From Lachnospiraceae bacterium (GTDB lineage: Bacteria; Bacillota; Clostridia; Lachnospirales; Lachnospiraceae), in the NCBI GenBank assembly GCA_910574195.1, contig CAJTBF010000003.1:62001-126000 (forward strand): a stretch of 64,000 nt of DNA. The letters are read 5' to 3'. Both the position numbers and the translations under genes were made by a program. The notes beneath the pieces are model-generated. The model worked only from the letters and a program-made list of their open reading frames with translations. It had not been told where the DNA came from and did no database searches. Shown piece after piece: positions 1-7,443 of this stretch; position 1 is the stretch's first letter, and every line of letters begins with the position of its first letter.

Positions 1-571
1 CCAAAATCACAAGGCTATTATGATTCTTTTCTGCCTGTTTCAAAGCTGCCTTTGCAATCTCCGCAGGTCTAGCCTGATTCCCCATGGAAAATACTTCCAC
101 TCCCTGCTTTTGCCCGTTGATCTCCAATTGCTGGATTGCCGCCGGGCGATACACATCACAAGCTACAAGCAAAGGCTTTTTCCCTTTCAGTTTAAATTTT
201 CCGGCCAGTTTGGCCGTCGTGGTCGTCTTACCTGCACCCTGCAGACCAACCATCATAAGAACCGTAATCGCACTCCCCGGTTGAAATGCAATCTCCGTCG
301 TCTCCGAACCCATCAGGGAAACCAATTCCTCATTTACAATCTTGATTACCATCTGCCCCGGATTCAGACCATTCATCACATCCTGTCCGACTGCGCGTTC
401 CTGCACGCTCTTGACAAAACTTTTGACCACTTTGAAGTTCACGTCCGCTTCCAGAAGCGCCATCTTTACCTCTTTCAAAGCCGCCTTTACATCTTCCTCC
501 GTCAGACGCCCTTTACTGCGGAGATTTTTGAATACATTCTGAAGTTTTTCTGTTAAACTGTCAAATGCCAT
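1..571 (-). CDS. ffh: Signal recognition particle protein Ffh, N-terminal part (cut by window edge)
   Basis: SRP GTPase that binds 4.5S RNA and signal peptides and hands nascent membrane proteins to FtsY. About 190 residues are visible, starting MAFDSLTEKLQ. The helical N domain (about residues 1-90) is followed by the G domain with P-loop GLQGAGKTTTTAK (about 109-121) and the following ACDVYRPAA motif (about 138-146). The M domain lies beyond base 1. A GAGGAG Shine-Dalgarno sits 8-10 bases before the ATG at 571. It lies 165 bp downstream of ylxM on the same strand, the usual ylxM-ffh arrangement in Firmicutes. Identity is certain; only the partial extent limits the description. Confidence 0.97.
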   Translation of the reverse strand, partial: MAFDSLTEKLQNVFKNLRSKGRLTEEDVKAALKEVKMALLEADVNFKVVKSFVKSVQERAVGQDVMNGLNPGQMVIKIVNEELVSLMGSETTEIAFQPGSAITVLMMVGLQGAGKTTTTAKLAGKFKLKGKKPLLVACDVYRPAAIQQLEINGQKQGVEVFSMGNQARPAEIAKAALKQAEKNHNSLVIL

Positions 572-736
572 TTTGAAACTCCTCTATATTTAGAACTCCC
601 TTTTGTCTTCCTTACGGCTTTCTCTGCCTCTTTTGGACTCCCCTTCTCCCCGGAACCTCTGATGCTTCCCCGGTATACCGGTCACGGAAATCTTCGTGTG
701 ATGCGCGAAGTCCGCCGGACACCGATTACGCATAAC

Positions 737-1087
737 TCACAACTCCTGCATAACGGAATCCGAAATCTGCCGGATCCGCCGAATCAGTTCCCCGGAATCT
801 CCTCCGGTTTTTTCATACGAATCCAGTTCCCGCTCCAGTTCCTTCATCTTCTTCTGAATAGAGCAAAAACGTTCTACCAGATGGAGCTTCGCCTCATAGC
901 CTTCCAGCGTCTTCTGACACCTTCTCACCAGATCGTGTACGCCCTGTCTGCTGATCCCCGCATTCTGCGCAATCTCACTGAGAGACAAATCTTCTAATAA
1001 AAACTGCTCATAGACATTCTTCTGATGCATGTTGAGAAGTTCACCATAGAAATCATACAATAATGCCTGCCTTAAAATTTCCTCCAC
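737..1087 (-). CDS. ylxM: YlxM/p13-like helix-turn-helix protein (UPF0122)
   Basis: Small protein encoded just upstream of ffh in many Firmicutes and associated with the SRP pathway. It has a sigma-70 region-4-like HTH: LSLSEIAQNAGISRQGVHDLVRR, then a coiled-coil-like C-terminus rich in K, E and R. An in-frame ATG exists at 1105, but it overlaps a good promoter -10 (TAAGAT at 1104-1109). I prefer the GTG at 1087, preceded by AGGTGA with a 5-base gap, giving 116 residues that begin (V)EEILRQALLYDFYGEL, close to the usual family start. The stop is secure; the start is inferred. Confidence 0.88.
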   Translation of the reverse strand: MEEILRQALLYDFYGELLNMHQKNVYEQFLLEDLSLSEIAQNAGISRQGVHDLVRRCQKTLEGYEAKLHLVERFCSIQKKMKELERELDSYEKTGGDSGELIRRIRQISDSVMQEL

Positions 1088-1103
1088 AGTAATCACCTTT
1101 GTC

Positions 1104-1132
1104 ATCTTACAGGAAAAGGAATCTGTTGTCAA
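1104..1132 (-). promoter_or_regulatory. Promoter for ylxM-ffh
   Basis: Reading the minus strand, TTGACA (1127-1132) and TAAGAT (1104-1109) are separated by 17 bases, a near-consensus housekeeping promoter. The expected start of transcription is near 1098, so the leader would be only about 10 bases long. Confidence 0.7.
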
Positions 1133-1211
1133 GTGTTTTTTCTTGACAAACTTTTGTTTTACTTATTTTCTTACATCTATACGAATCACAATTTTGCCGA
1201 AAACCCCCTAC

Positions 1212-1240
1212 TGGAAATTTCGAGAATTTTATGCTAAAAT
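1212..1240 (+). promoter_or_regulatory. Promoter for the amylase gene
   Basis: TGGAAA (1212-1217), a 17-base spacer and TAAAAT (1235-1240), with TG-C just before the -10 (extended -10). It lies 47 bases before the ATG at 1287 and is divergent from the ylxM promoter. Confidence 0.5.
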
Positions 1241-1286
1241 AAAAACCTATTATGAAAAAAATAGAAAAAGTAGGAGGATAATCAAC

Positions 1287-3149
1287 ATGGCATGGTATGA
1301 CGAAGCAATTTTTTATCATATTTATCCGCTTGGCCTTGCAGGCGCGCCAAAACAGAATTCTTACGGAGAACCAGAACATCGGCTGCGTACCCTGTTTCCC
1401 TGGATCTCCCATATAAAAAACATCGGCTGCAATGCGATTTATATCGGTCCGCTTTTTGAATCCGTAGGACACGGATATGAGACCACAGATTATAAAAAAC
1501 TGGACAGCCGTCTTGGAACCAACGAGGATTTGAAAGACTTTGTAGCAGAATGTCACGCACACGGAATCCGGGTGATTTTTGACGGAGTATTCAATCATAC
1601 CGGACGGGATTTCTTTGCCTTTCAGGATATCAAAAAGAACCGGGAGAGTTCCCCATACAAAGACTGGTACTGTAACGTGAATTTCTGGGGAAATAACGAA
1701 TATAACGACGGATTCTCCTATGAAAACTGGGGCGGTTATAATCTACTGGTAAAATTAAACCAGCATAATCCCGCGGTTCGTGATTATATCTGCGATGTCA
1801 TCCGCTTCTGGGTGCAGGAATTTGACGTGGACGGAATCCGGCTGGACGCTGCAGATGTATTGGATTTTGAATATATGAAGGCGCTCCGCCATGTGGCAAA
1901 TGAAGTAAAGCCGGAATTCTGGCTGATGGGCGAGGTCATCCACGGGGACTACAACCGATGGGTGAACGAAGGCACCCTCCACTCTGTCACCAATTATCAG
2001 CTTCATAAGGCTCTGTATTCCGGGCACAATGATCATAATTACTTTGAAATCGCACATACGGTAAAGCGTCTTTATGGCCTGGGTGGAAACCGCCCGGACG
2101 GTCTGAAGCTGTATAACTTTGTGGACAATCATGACGTGGAACGAATCTACACCAAGCTCAACCAGAAAGCACATGTTACTCCCGTACATGTATTACTATA
2201 TACATTACCCGGTATTCCCTCTCTCTATTATGGTTCTGAATTCGGAATTGAGGGGAGGAAAGAAAAGTTCTCGGATGACTCCCTGCGCCCGGCGCTTTCT
2301 CTTTCCGATTATGCAGATGCAGCAGAAACAAACCCGCTTACCCGTCTGATTGCCGCACTGGGAAAGATCCGGCAGAATACGCCTGCTCTTTCCTATGGAG
2401 AATATACGGAACTGATTCTGACCAACCGGCAATATGCATTTTCCAGAAGCTATAACGGACAATCTGTGCTTGTGGCCGTCAATAACGACGAGCAGGATTC
2501 CACTCTGCATCTTCCGGCTGGAAACGCGGCAGAATATCTTGGTATGTTATCCGGAGAAAAAATACCGGTGAACAACGGGCAGATCACGGTAACTATAAAA
2601 ACAAATTCCGGAGACATCTTTGTTCCGGCGGCAGAGGGGCTTGCGTCACACAGAACGGATATTCTTTCGGAAATGACTTCTTCGGATCCGGTTTCTCATA
2701 TAGAAAAAACAGTTTCGTCTGAGCCGGTTTCCCACACAGAGAAAACAGTTTCGTCTGAGCCGGCTTCCCACACAGAGAAAACAGTTTCGTCTGAGCCGGC
2801 TTCCCATACAGAAAAGGCTGCTCTATTTTCCGAAACGGAACCGACAGAAAAAGCAGAAACGTGTTCCGATTCCTCTGCAAAGAAAGGAGAAGCATGCTCC
2901 AAACGCCTTGCCTCCGAGACAAAAACGGCAGCGGGAACCTCACCGGAGGCTCCCATAAAACAGCCTTTTGCCGAAAAAGCCGCTTCTGTTTCCGATGCCT
3001 CTTTTGAAAAAGGAAAGATTGCGGGACTTCAGGAGGCAGTCCTCGCCATTCTGGAGACAAAGGGAACCGTGACAGAACAGATGAGAAAGGATGTTGCTGA
3101 GAACGTATACCACGACTCTCTGATCAATTGGATTAAAAGTTTCCATTAA
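1287..3149 (+). CDS. GH13 alpha-amylase-family glucosidase with repeat-rich C-terminal tail
   Basis: Glycoside hydrolase family 13 enzyme, probably acting on maltodextrins inside the cell because no signal peptide is visible. The (beta/alpha)8 domain covers roughly residues 1-390. It shows DGVFNH (99-104), nucleophile D187 in DGIRLDAAD, acid/base E216 in FWLMGEV and D283 in FVDNHD. A beta-sandwich-like domain follows to about 455. Residues about 469-510 are a 12-residue repeat (SHTEKTVSSEP type), followed by a low-complexity S/T/E/K stretch. The last ~45 residues form an ordered amphipathic tail (GLQEAVLAILETKG...). ATG 1287 is preceded by AGGAGGA. Substrate class (cyclodextrin, pullulan or maltodextrin) cannot be decided here. 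The tail is unusual for the family. Confidence 0.9.
   Translation: MAWYDEAIFYHIYPLGLAGAPKQNSYGEPEHRLRTLFPWISHIKNIGCNAIYIGPLFESVGHGYETTDYKKLDSRLGTNEDLKDFVAECHAHGIRVIFDGVFNHTGRDFFAFQDIKKNRESSPYKDWYCNVNFWGNNEYNDGFSYENWGGYNLLVKLNQHNPAVRDYICDVIRFWVQEFDVDGIRLDAADVLDFEYMKALRHVANEVKPEFWLMGEVIHGDYNRWVNEGTLHSVTNYQLHKALYSGHNDHNYFEIAHTVKRLYGLGGNRPDGLKLYNFVDNHDVERIYTKLNQKAHVTPVHVLLYTLPGIPSLYYGSEFGIEGRKEKFSDDSLRPALSLSDYADAAETNPLTRLIAALGKIRQNTPALSYGEYTELILTNRQYAFSRSYNGQSVLVAVNNDEQDSTLHLPAGNAAEYLGMLSGEKIPVNNGQITVTIKTNSGDIFVPAAEGLASHRTDILSEMTSSDPVSHIEKTVSSEPVSHTEKTVSSEPASHTEKTVSSEPASHTEKAALFSETEPTEKAETCSDSSAKKGEACSKRLASETKTAAGTSPEAPIKQPFAEKAASVSDASFEKGKIAGLQEAVLAILETKGTVTEQMRKDVAENVYHDSLINWIKSFH
2691..2816 (+). 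repeat. 36-bp tandem repeat inside the amylase gene (3.5 copies)
   Basis: Units start at 2691, 2727, 2763 and 2799 (last one partial). Each encodes V/A-S-H-I/T-E-K-T-V-S-S-E-P. The middle copies are nearly identical at the DNA level, indicating recent duplication. Confidence 0.9.
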
Positions 3150-3181
3150 AATTTTGATAAAAAACTTTATAAGAAAGTACA

Positions 3182-3256
3182 CACACGGCCTGTACCGATG
3201 CCAGAATTCAGACAAGGATCTGAGGAGCATGCACGATACAGGCCGTGTGCTGTTTT
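3182..3256 (+). terminator. Terminator after the amylase gene
   Basis: A perfect 13-bp inverted repeat (CACACGGCCTGTA at 3182-3194, complement at 3237-3249) with a 42-base loop is followed by CTGTTTTT. The large loop is unusual for an intrinsic terminator. Confidence 0.6.
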
Positions 3257-3358
3257 TCTCTACCATCTGTTTTTACAGAAAGTTTCATATATGCTGTCAC
3301 TTGTATGGAATACCTTAGATACTGGATGCCCGGATGAAGATTGGATAGGAAAAAGCAA

Positions 3359-3568
3359 TCAGCACACCAGAACATTAAAAATAACGGTTTGCTCCTTCAT
3401 AGATATTTTTCCAACCTGATAGCCGTATTCCATAAGCTCTTTTTTGTATTTCAGGAAAGAATGATCTATCGGTATTCCTGCAATATTCTGTATTTCTTCA
3501 AACGTCAGTTTCAAAGATTCCTTTCCGTTTTTCTGCACATATTCCCATAAAGGATTATATTTACTCAT
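3359..3568 (-). CDS. Small conserved protein (DUF7662-like), unknown function
   Basis: A 69-residue protein beginning MSKYNPLWEYVQKNG. It contains LTFEEIQNIAGIPIDHSFL, a pattern I associate with the short DUF7662 family seen in Firmicutes; this naming is from memory. The ATG overlaps the end of the upstream response-regulator gene by 8 bases, so the two are translationally coupled. There is no membrane segment or catalytic motif. The predicted fold is mixed helix and strand, possibly a small winged-helix-like unit, but that is inference. Confidence 0.75.
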   Translation of the reverse strand: MSKYNPLWEYVQKNGKESLKLTFEEIQNIAGIPIDHSFLKYKKELMEYGYQVGKISMKEQTVIFNVLVC

Positions 3569-4301
3569 CGCTTTTTGTTCCTTTCCAATTATAATGAGAT
3601 ACGTTTTTCATATACTTTAAAATAACACCGGAGAACTCCTTACTCCGCAACCGTGATACAGGAACTTCTTTACCGCCTTCCATATATGCCGTTCCATTCT
3701 TATAACTTTTTAAATATTTTAAATTGATCAGAAAACTTCTGTGGCACCGGAAAAATCTTCCGTCCAGTTTTGTTTCCAGATTTTCAATCCGGTCATAATA
3801 GTCAATCACCTCAGACGAGTCCAGATGTAGATAGATTTTTCGATGAATGATCTCACAGAACACAATCTCTTCCAGCGAAATAATACGGCTCTCGTATCCT
3901 TTTTGGACAAGTAAATTTGCTTCCTTTGCATTTTGCATGGAAACGATCACACGATCCATTGTTTTTTCAAGCTGTTTCTCATCAATGGGCTTTACCAGAT
4001 AATCATAAGCCTGCACCTCAAAGGACTGAAATACCATCTCCCCAAGAATCGTAATAAAAATCAGGAACCCTCGAAACCTGCGTTCCCGCAGCTTCCTTGC
4101 GGTTTCCATGCCGTCGATCCCCTTCATCTGAATATCCAGAAACAGAATATCTATTTGCCCGTCATACTGCAGTACTTCTTCTCCACTGGAAAACTGCATA
4201 ATCTCTGTCGCCATATTTTTTCTGTAAAAATAAGCGGACGTCATTGTCCGGATACGATCAGACATATATTTTTCATCATCACAAACTGCAATGCGAATCA
4301 C
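3561..4301 (-). CDS. LytTR-type response regulator (AgrA/LytR family)
   Basis: Two-component response regulator of 246 residues. The receiver domain (1-120) has acidic pocket D8-D9, phospho-acceptor D56 in LFLDIQM and K104 in YLVKPID. A LytTR DNA-binding domain (about 135-235) follows, with the typical FFRCHRSFLINL motif. Translation starts at GTG 4301, preceded by AGGTGA. No histidine kinase or peptide-signal gene is adjacent, so it is an orphan regulator here. It is co-transcribed with the small gene ending at 3359, which could be a modulator (inference). Confidence 0.92.
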   Translation of the reverse strand: MIRIAVCDDEKYMSDRIRTMTSAYFYRKNMATEIMQFSSGEEVLQYDGQIDILFLDIQMKGIDGMETARKLRERRFRGFLIFITILGEMVFQSFEVQAYDYLVKPIDEKQLEKTMDRVIVSMQNAKEANLLVQKGYESRIISLEEIVFCEIIHRKIYLHLDSSEVIDYYDRIENLETKLDGRFFRCHRSFLINLKYLKSYKNGTAYMEGGKEVPVSRLRSKEFSGVILKYMKNVSHYNWKGTKSDE

Positions 4302-4555
4302 ATCATCACCTCATCCCCAAAATACTTCGAAAAAATCGAAGTAATTACAAATATCTTTTCTGATCTACATCTGATTCCCTCTCTCCAAATATCTCAACAG
4401 TTTTTTACGAGTTGTATTACTAATGAATTTGTAATCTCGATAGCCTTATGAAATAACGTATAAATCCCTACAACAATATTTTTCGCCTCATTCGTTTTCT
4501 TCATAACAAGATATATAATGGAAAGTTTCCTTATAGCGGAACGTGCATCCTCCGC

Positions 4556-4579
4556 CGCCGTGCAGCAGGGTGCACGGCG
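4556..4579. repeat. GC-rich hairpin in AT-rich intergenic DNA
   Basis: CGCCGTGCA and TGCACGGCG form a perfect 9-bp stem with a 6-base loop. No T-run follows on either strand, so it is not a standard terminator. Confidence 0.6.
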
Positions 4580-4641
4580 CAGATGTGAAAAGTAACTTGT
4601 CCACATCTTTTCAAATATTGCCCTAGAAAATGTAAAAACCT

Positions 4642-4683
4642 CTGCAAATGGCATTCTCACACCATTCCCAAGGGATTCTTCAT
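4642..4683. repeat. Left copy of 42-bp direct repeat flanking the Fic module
   Basis: Begins CTGCAAATGGCATTCTCACA and matches 6157-6198 in the same orientation with three mismatches over 42 bases. The pair brackets the fic toxin-antitoxin genes. Confidence 0.8.
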
Positions 4684-4849
4684 TTATGTAAAATCACTTA
4701 GCGTTTGTCTATCAATTTGCAGTTTTGCATACTCCCATCTCTCAAATCTTCCCCGGAAGGGCAATAACGAATAAAAAGGAAGAATATTATAAAAAACTAT
4801 CATAAAATTATGAAGCTGTCAAAATTCCTTTTCTAAAAAGAATGTATCC

Positions 4850-5102
4850 TTAATCAATAAAGAAATGCATCTCACTATTTCTCAATTTATTCAGTAATGA
4901 TAAAGCAATTTTTACAGATGTCCCACTATTGGGGGCATAATATTCCGAAAATAAATCATTTGTGATATCAATCATTTTATTAAAGTGCTTACGATAATTC
5001 CAGAGTTGCCTTTCTCTCTAAAATATAATTACAATATCTAATTGACATCGCCCACGCCTCAAGTTCATTATTCTGTAATATTTGATTTTTTATATAAGCC
5101 AT
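4850..5102 (-). pseudogene. Degenerate third gene of the fic operon
   Basis: An ATG at 5102 directly abuts the fic stop codon (TAA ATG). It opens a frame that reads MAYIKNQILQNNELEAWAMS and ends at a stop after 37 codons. The adjacent +1 frame then continues open as ...LWNYRKHFNKMIDITNDLF... to a TAA at 4850, ending EMHFFID. The switch falls near the run TTTCTCTCTA at 5011-5020. This looks like one gene broken by a small indel or by a larger internal deletion that fused two parts out of frame. Both parts look protein-like (W, Y, charged helices). No function is recognised. Its position suggests it was once co-translated with the toxin. Confidence 0.6.
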
Positions 5103-5885
5103 TTATTCACTCTCTTCATTTTGCAATAAATATAATCCAACATCCCGTTCCCCATGCTCATGCCGCTCTAAACGATTCCAATATACAATCTTACGGATTC
5201 GTCCTTCTGTTGCATTAAATCCGGCTTTTTTTATAACATCTGAAACCCTATGTTTCATTTCCTGTCCTCTTTCCAAAGCATCCAACACTATCCTCTCCAG
5301 ATACTCCTGCTTTCGTTTATCTCCTAAATCTGAAAACAATGCGCTTGCCGCAACCAAAGCGGTCCTCATATATTGTACATGGTCTTTAAACAAATCACTA
5401 TCTATATAAAATCCCTTACTCTCTATAAACTGACTGCAAAATGTAATTACTGTGCGCGTGTTGCCTTCCCGATATGGATGCACTTTCCAAAGCTCAGCTA
5501 AATATTCCGAAAAGATTTTTGCCACTTCATCAATAGAGGCCTTTTCCCAAGTGTAATGGTTCATTTTATCTAAGACATATATGGCATCCTTTACAATGTC
5601 AAAACAATCCGAATACTCGATTGAAATTCCTCCTAACGCTGGCTCTGATTTTTCAATATTTATAGTTCTAATTTTTCCAGCCCATTCATAAATATCCTGA
5701 AAAATATAATGATGCATATCACAAAGCGCTGCAAAATCAAAACGGCTGACGGATTCTCCTGTCACAAGTTCCGTAAGCCGTATACTCGTATATTCTGCTT
5801 CCATGCACGATAACATTTCCCTGTCCCATATATCGGCAAGATTCTTCAGAACATCTGTATGTGGATATAAATATGGATCTTTCAT
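5103..5885 (-). CDS. fic: Fic-family AMP-transferase toxin
   Basis: Fic/DOC-family protein of 260 residues that would transfer AMP (or another nucleotide moiety) to target proteins. The Fic core spans about residues 45-190. Its active motif HPYREGNTR (136-144) has catalytic H136 and the anion-binding GNTR loop intact. The upstream flap region is around 75-90 (IEKSEPALGGISIEY). The C-terminal ~60 residues are an extra helical domain. The gene starts 10 bases after the stop of a VbhA-like antitoxin gene at 5896-6066, so this is a class I Fic module with the inhibitory helix on a separate protein. RBS AAGGAC precedes ATG 5885. It lies between 42-bp direct repeats and is more AT-rich than its neighbours, consistent with horizontal gain. 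Confidence 0.92.
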   Translation of the reverse strand: MKDPYLYPHTDVLKNLADIWDREMLSCMEAEYTSIRLTELVTGESVSRFDFAALCDMHHYIFQDIYEWAGKIRTINIEKSEPALGGISIEYSDCFDIVKDAIYVLDKMNHYTWEKASIDEVAKIFSEYLAELWKVHPYREGNTRTVITFCSQFIESKGFYIDSDLFKDHVQYMRTALVAASALFSDLGDKRKQEYLERIVLDALERGQEMKHRVSDVIKKAGFNATEGRIRKIVYWNRLERHEHGERDVGLYLLQNEESE

Positions 5886-5895
5886 AATATTGTCC

Positions 5896-6066
5896 TTATT
5901 CTTTCATCTTGTATTTTTTGTCTAAAACTTTACGCATATCCTCCGTGGTTATTTCTCCACGACTTTCTTTTTCAATTAATTTTTTAAATTCCGGGGATGG
6001 CTCTAATCCATCTACTTTAATTATACCTAATGCATAATCCCATTTTTTATCTGTACTGACTAGCAT
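5896..6066 (-). CDS. VbhA-like Fic antitoxin
   Basis: A 56-residue protein beginning MLVSTDKKWDYALGIIKVDG. In VbhA-type antitoxins a helix with the motif (S/T)xxxE(G/N) blocks the ATP site of the partner Fic protein. The matching segment here is about residues 12-22 (YALGIIKVDGL), in which I and D occupy the usual S/T and E positions. The rest, EPSPEFKKLIEKESRGEIT, resembles the VbhA C-terminal part. CAGGAG lies 8 bases before the ATG at 6066, and the stop is 10 bases before the fic start. The short length, order and similarity make the antitoxin call good; inhibition strength is unknown. Confidence 0.8.
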   Translation of the reverse strand: MLVSTDKKWDYALGIIKVDGLEPSPEFKKLIEKESRGEITTEDMRKVLDKKYKMKE

Positions 6067-6156
6067 AAAATCAACTCCTGAACTCTATTTTTATTTATTC
6101 TACCATATTCTATCAACAATATCTATTACAACTTTTATATATACCATATAATCCCC

Positions 6157-6198
6157 CTGCAAATGGCATTCTCACACCATTCACAAGGGTTCCTTCAT
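6157..6198. repeat. Right copy of 42-bp direct repeat flanking the Fic module
   Basis: Same orientation as 4642-4683, differing at three positions. Outside the 42 bases the two flanks diverge. Confidence 0.8.
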
Positions 6199-6307
6199 CC
6201 AAAATAACCAGGCAAACTTCGCCTTATGTGTTCATCTGTTTTGCCAACTTATATGAAAAATTTATCTTATTTTTTCATTTCTAACTCTTTTTCTGATTCC
6301 GGCTCCC

Positions 6308-7219
6308 TTACGGCGCCAGCAGCCGTTCCACATGCAGCATCCCCCATCCTTCCGTATGAGGGGATAAAACGCAGCTTTCCCGCAATTTTAATTTTACTTC
6401 CACATTAGTCATATCCGGATATTTGGAAAGCAGGCAGGCAATCGCCCCTGCCACTACCGGCGTTGCCATAGAGGTTCCGCTTTTTACCGTGTAAGGTTTC
6501 TGAAAACGCCTTCCGTAATTCCCGTTGCAGCTCGCAATAAACGTTCCGGGAGCCACCACATCCGGTTTGACCACACATCCTCTTGCAGGCCCTCTTCCGG
6601 AATAATCCCATTTCTTCCTTCCCGGACCGCCCCCGGCAAGGTCTACCGCCCCCACGGTGATCACTTTTCTACTGCTCCCCGGTACCGCCACCGTTCCTTT
6701 TTCCGGTCCATAATTTCCGGCCGACACCACGACAACCAGGCCAGCGTCCCATAATTCCTCCACCCCTTCCAGCAATCGTTCTTCTTCCCATCTATCCAAT
6801 CCCGGCTGCGTACCAACCGAAATGTTTACCACCCGGATATTTTTTCGTTTTCTGCGTTCCAGAATCCATTCAATTCCCGACAGAACATCTTTTACCATTC
6901 CATTTCCTGCGTAATCTAACACCTTCCCGATCCACAGGGCAGCTTCCGGTGCAATCCCTGCATAACGCCCGCCCGACAGCCGCCCATCCCCTGCAAGAAT
7001 CCCGGCGACATGAGTCCCATGTCCGCTGTCGTCATAGAGGATTCGCTGTCCGTCCACAAAGTCCGCAAATCCTTCCACCCGCCTTCCAAAATCCGGATGC
7101 CTGTGAATTCCGGTATCCAACACGGCAACGCCGATACCACGGCCAAGATACTTTTTTATCAGAATATCGTCACACCAGTACCCCACCGCCTGCTTTACCC
7201 CTCTCACCGCCGTCTCCAT
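6308..7219 (-). CDS. Subtilisin-like serine protease (S8), no signal peptide
   Basis: A 303-residue S8 peptidase. The catalytic triad is D35 (VAVLDTGI), H67 (HGTHVAG) and S250 (SGTSMATP). The oxyanion Asn is in VVSAGNYGP. No signal peptide, long propeptide or membrane anchor is present, so it is either an intracellular subtilisin or an unconventionally released one. The short N-terminus (METAVRGVKQAVGYWCDD) could act as a mini-propeptide. The Shine-Dalgarno before ATG 7219 is weak. It has no obvious partner; the next gene downstream on this strand is the Fic antitoxin 240 bp away. Domain identity is secure and the substrate is unknown. Confidence 0.92.
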   Translation of the reverse strand: METAVRGVKQAVGYWCDDILIKKYLGRGIGVAVLDTGIHRHPDFGRRVEGFADFVDGQRILYDDSGHGTHVAGILAGDGRLSGGRYAGIAPEAALWIGKVLDYAGNGMVKDVLSGIEWILERRKRKNIRVVNISVGTQPGLDRWEEERLLEGVEELWDAGLVVVVSAGNYGPEKGTVAVPGSSRKVITVGAVDLAGGGPGRKKWDYSGRGPARGCVVKPDVVAPGTFIASCNGNYGRRFQKPYTVKSGTSMATPVVAGAIACLLSKYPDMTNVEVKLKLRESCVLSPHTEGWGMLHVERLLAP

Positions 7220-7378
7220 TCCGCCGAAAATATTGCGGCATACACTATAAGGAAAAACATACGCTTCCCTCCATGTAAAATCCCTTTCATAGCAGAATAT
7301 TCAATGCAGGAAAAAGAAGTGACAGACCGCTTACCTGGCCAACAAATAATCCTATCCCGAAAAATTTACAATCTTTTC

Positions 7379-7408
7379 TTGCACACATTTTCCAAAAACA
7401 CATATTAT
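7379..7408 (+). promoter_or_regulatory. Promoter for the cysteine-rich peptide gene
   Basis: TTGCAC (7379-7384), an 18-base spacer and TATTAT (7403-7408), 36 bases before the ATG at 7444. Confidence 0.55.
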
Positions 7409-7443
7409 GAAACTGTAAACAATCCATTTGGAGGATATCAAGA

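Larger units (their letters stand above)
4302..4849. other. Non-coding stretch upstream of the response regulator
   Basis: No convincing gene lies here. It holds an 8-bp inverted repeat (TACTTCGA / TCGAAGTA, about 4321-4341) just upstream of the regulator start, which could be an operator. It also holds a GC-rich hairpin at 4556-4579, a second weak hairpin (AGATGTG / CACATCT, about 4581-4608) and the left 42-bp direct repeat (4642-4683). An 88-codon minus-strand ORF (4394-4660) overlaps these structures and is probably not expressed. Bases 4690-4849 are AT-rich and featureless. Confidence 0.6.

Noticed and set aside
1143-1286. N-terminal extension of the amylase reading frame
   Set aside because: The frame is open upstream of 1287, but the promoter lies within it and the only good RBS precedes the ATG at 1287.
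2593-3060. Minus-strand ORF with repeated PAQTKLFSLCGK units
   Set aside because: This is the antisense shadow of the 36-bp repeats in the amylase gene.
4394-4660. 88-codon minus-strand ORF (MRMPFAEVFTFSR...)
   Set aside because: It runs across two hairpins and one of the 42-bp repeats, has no good ribosome site and looks like translated repeat DNA. A low-level real peptide cannot be excluded.
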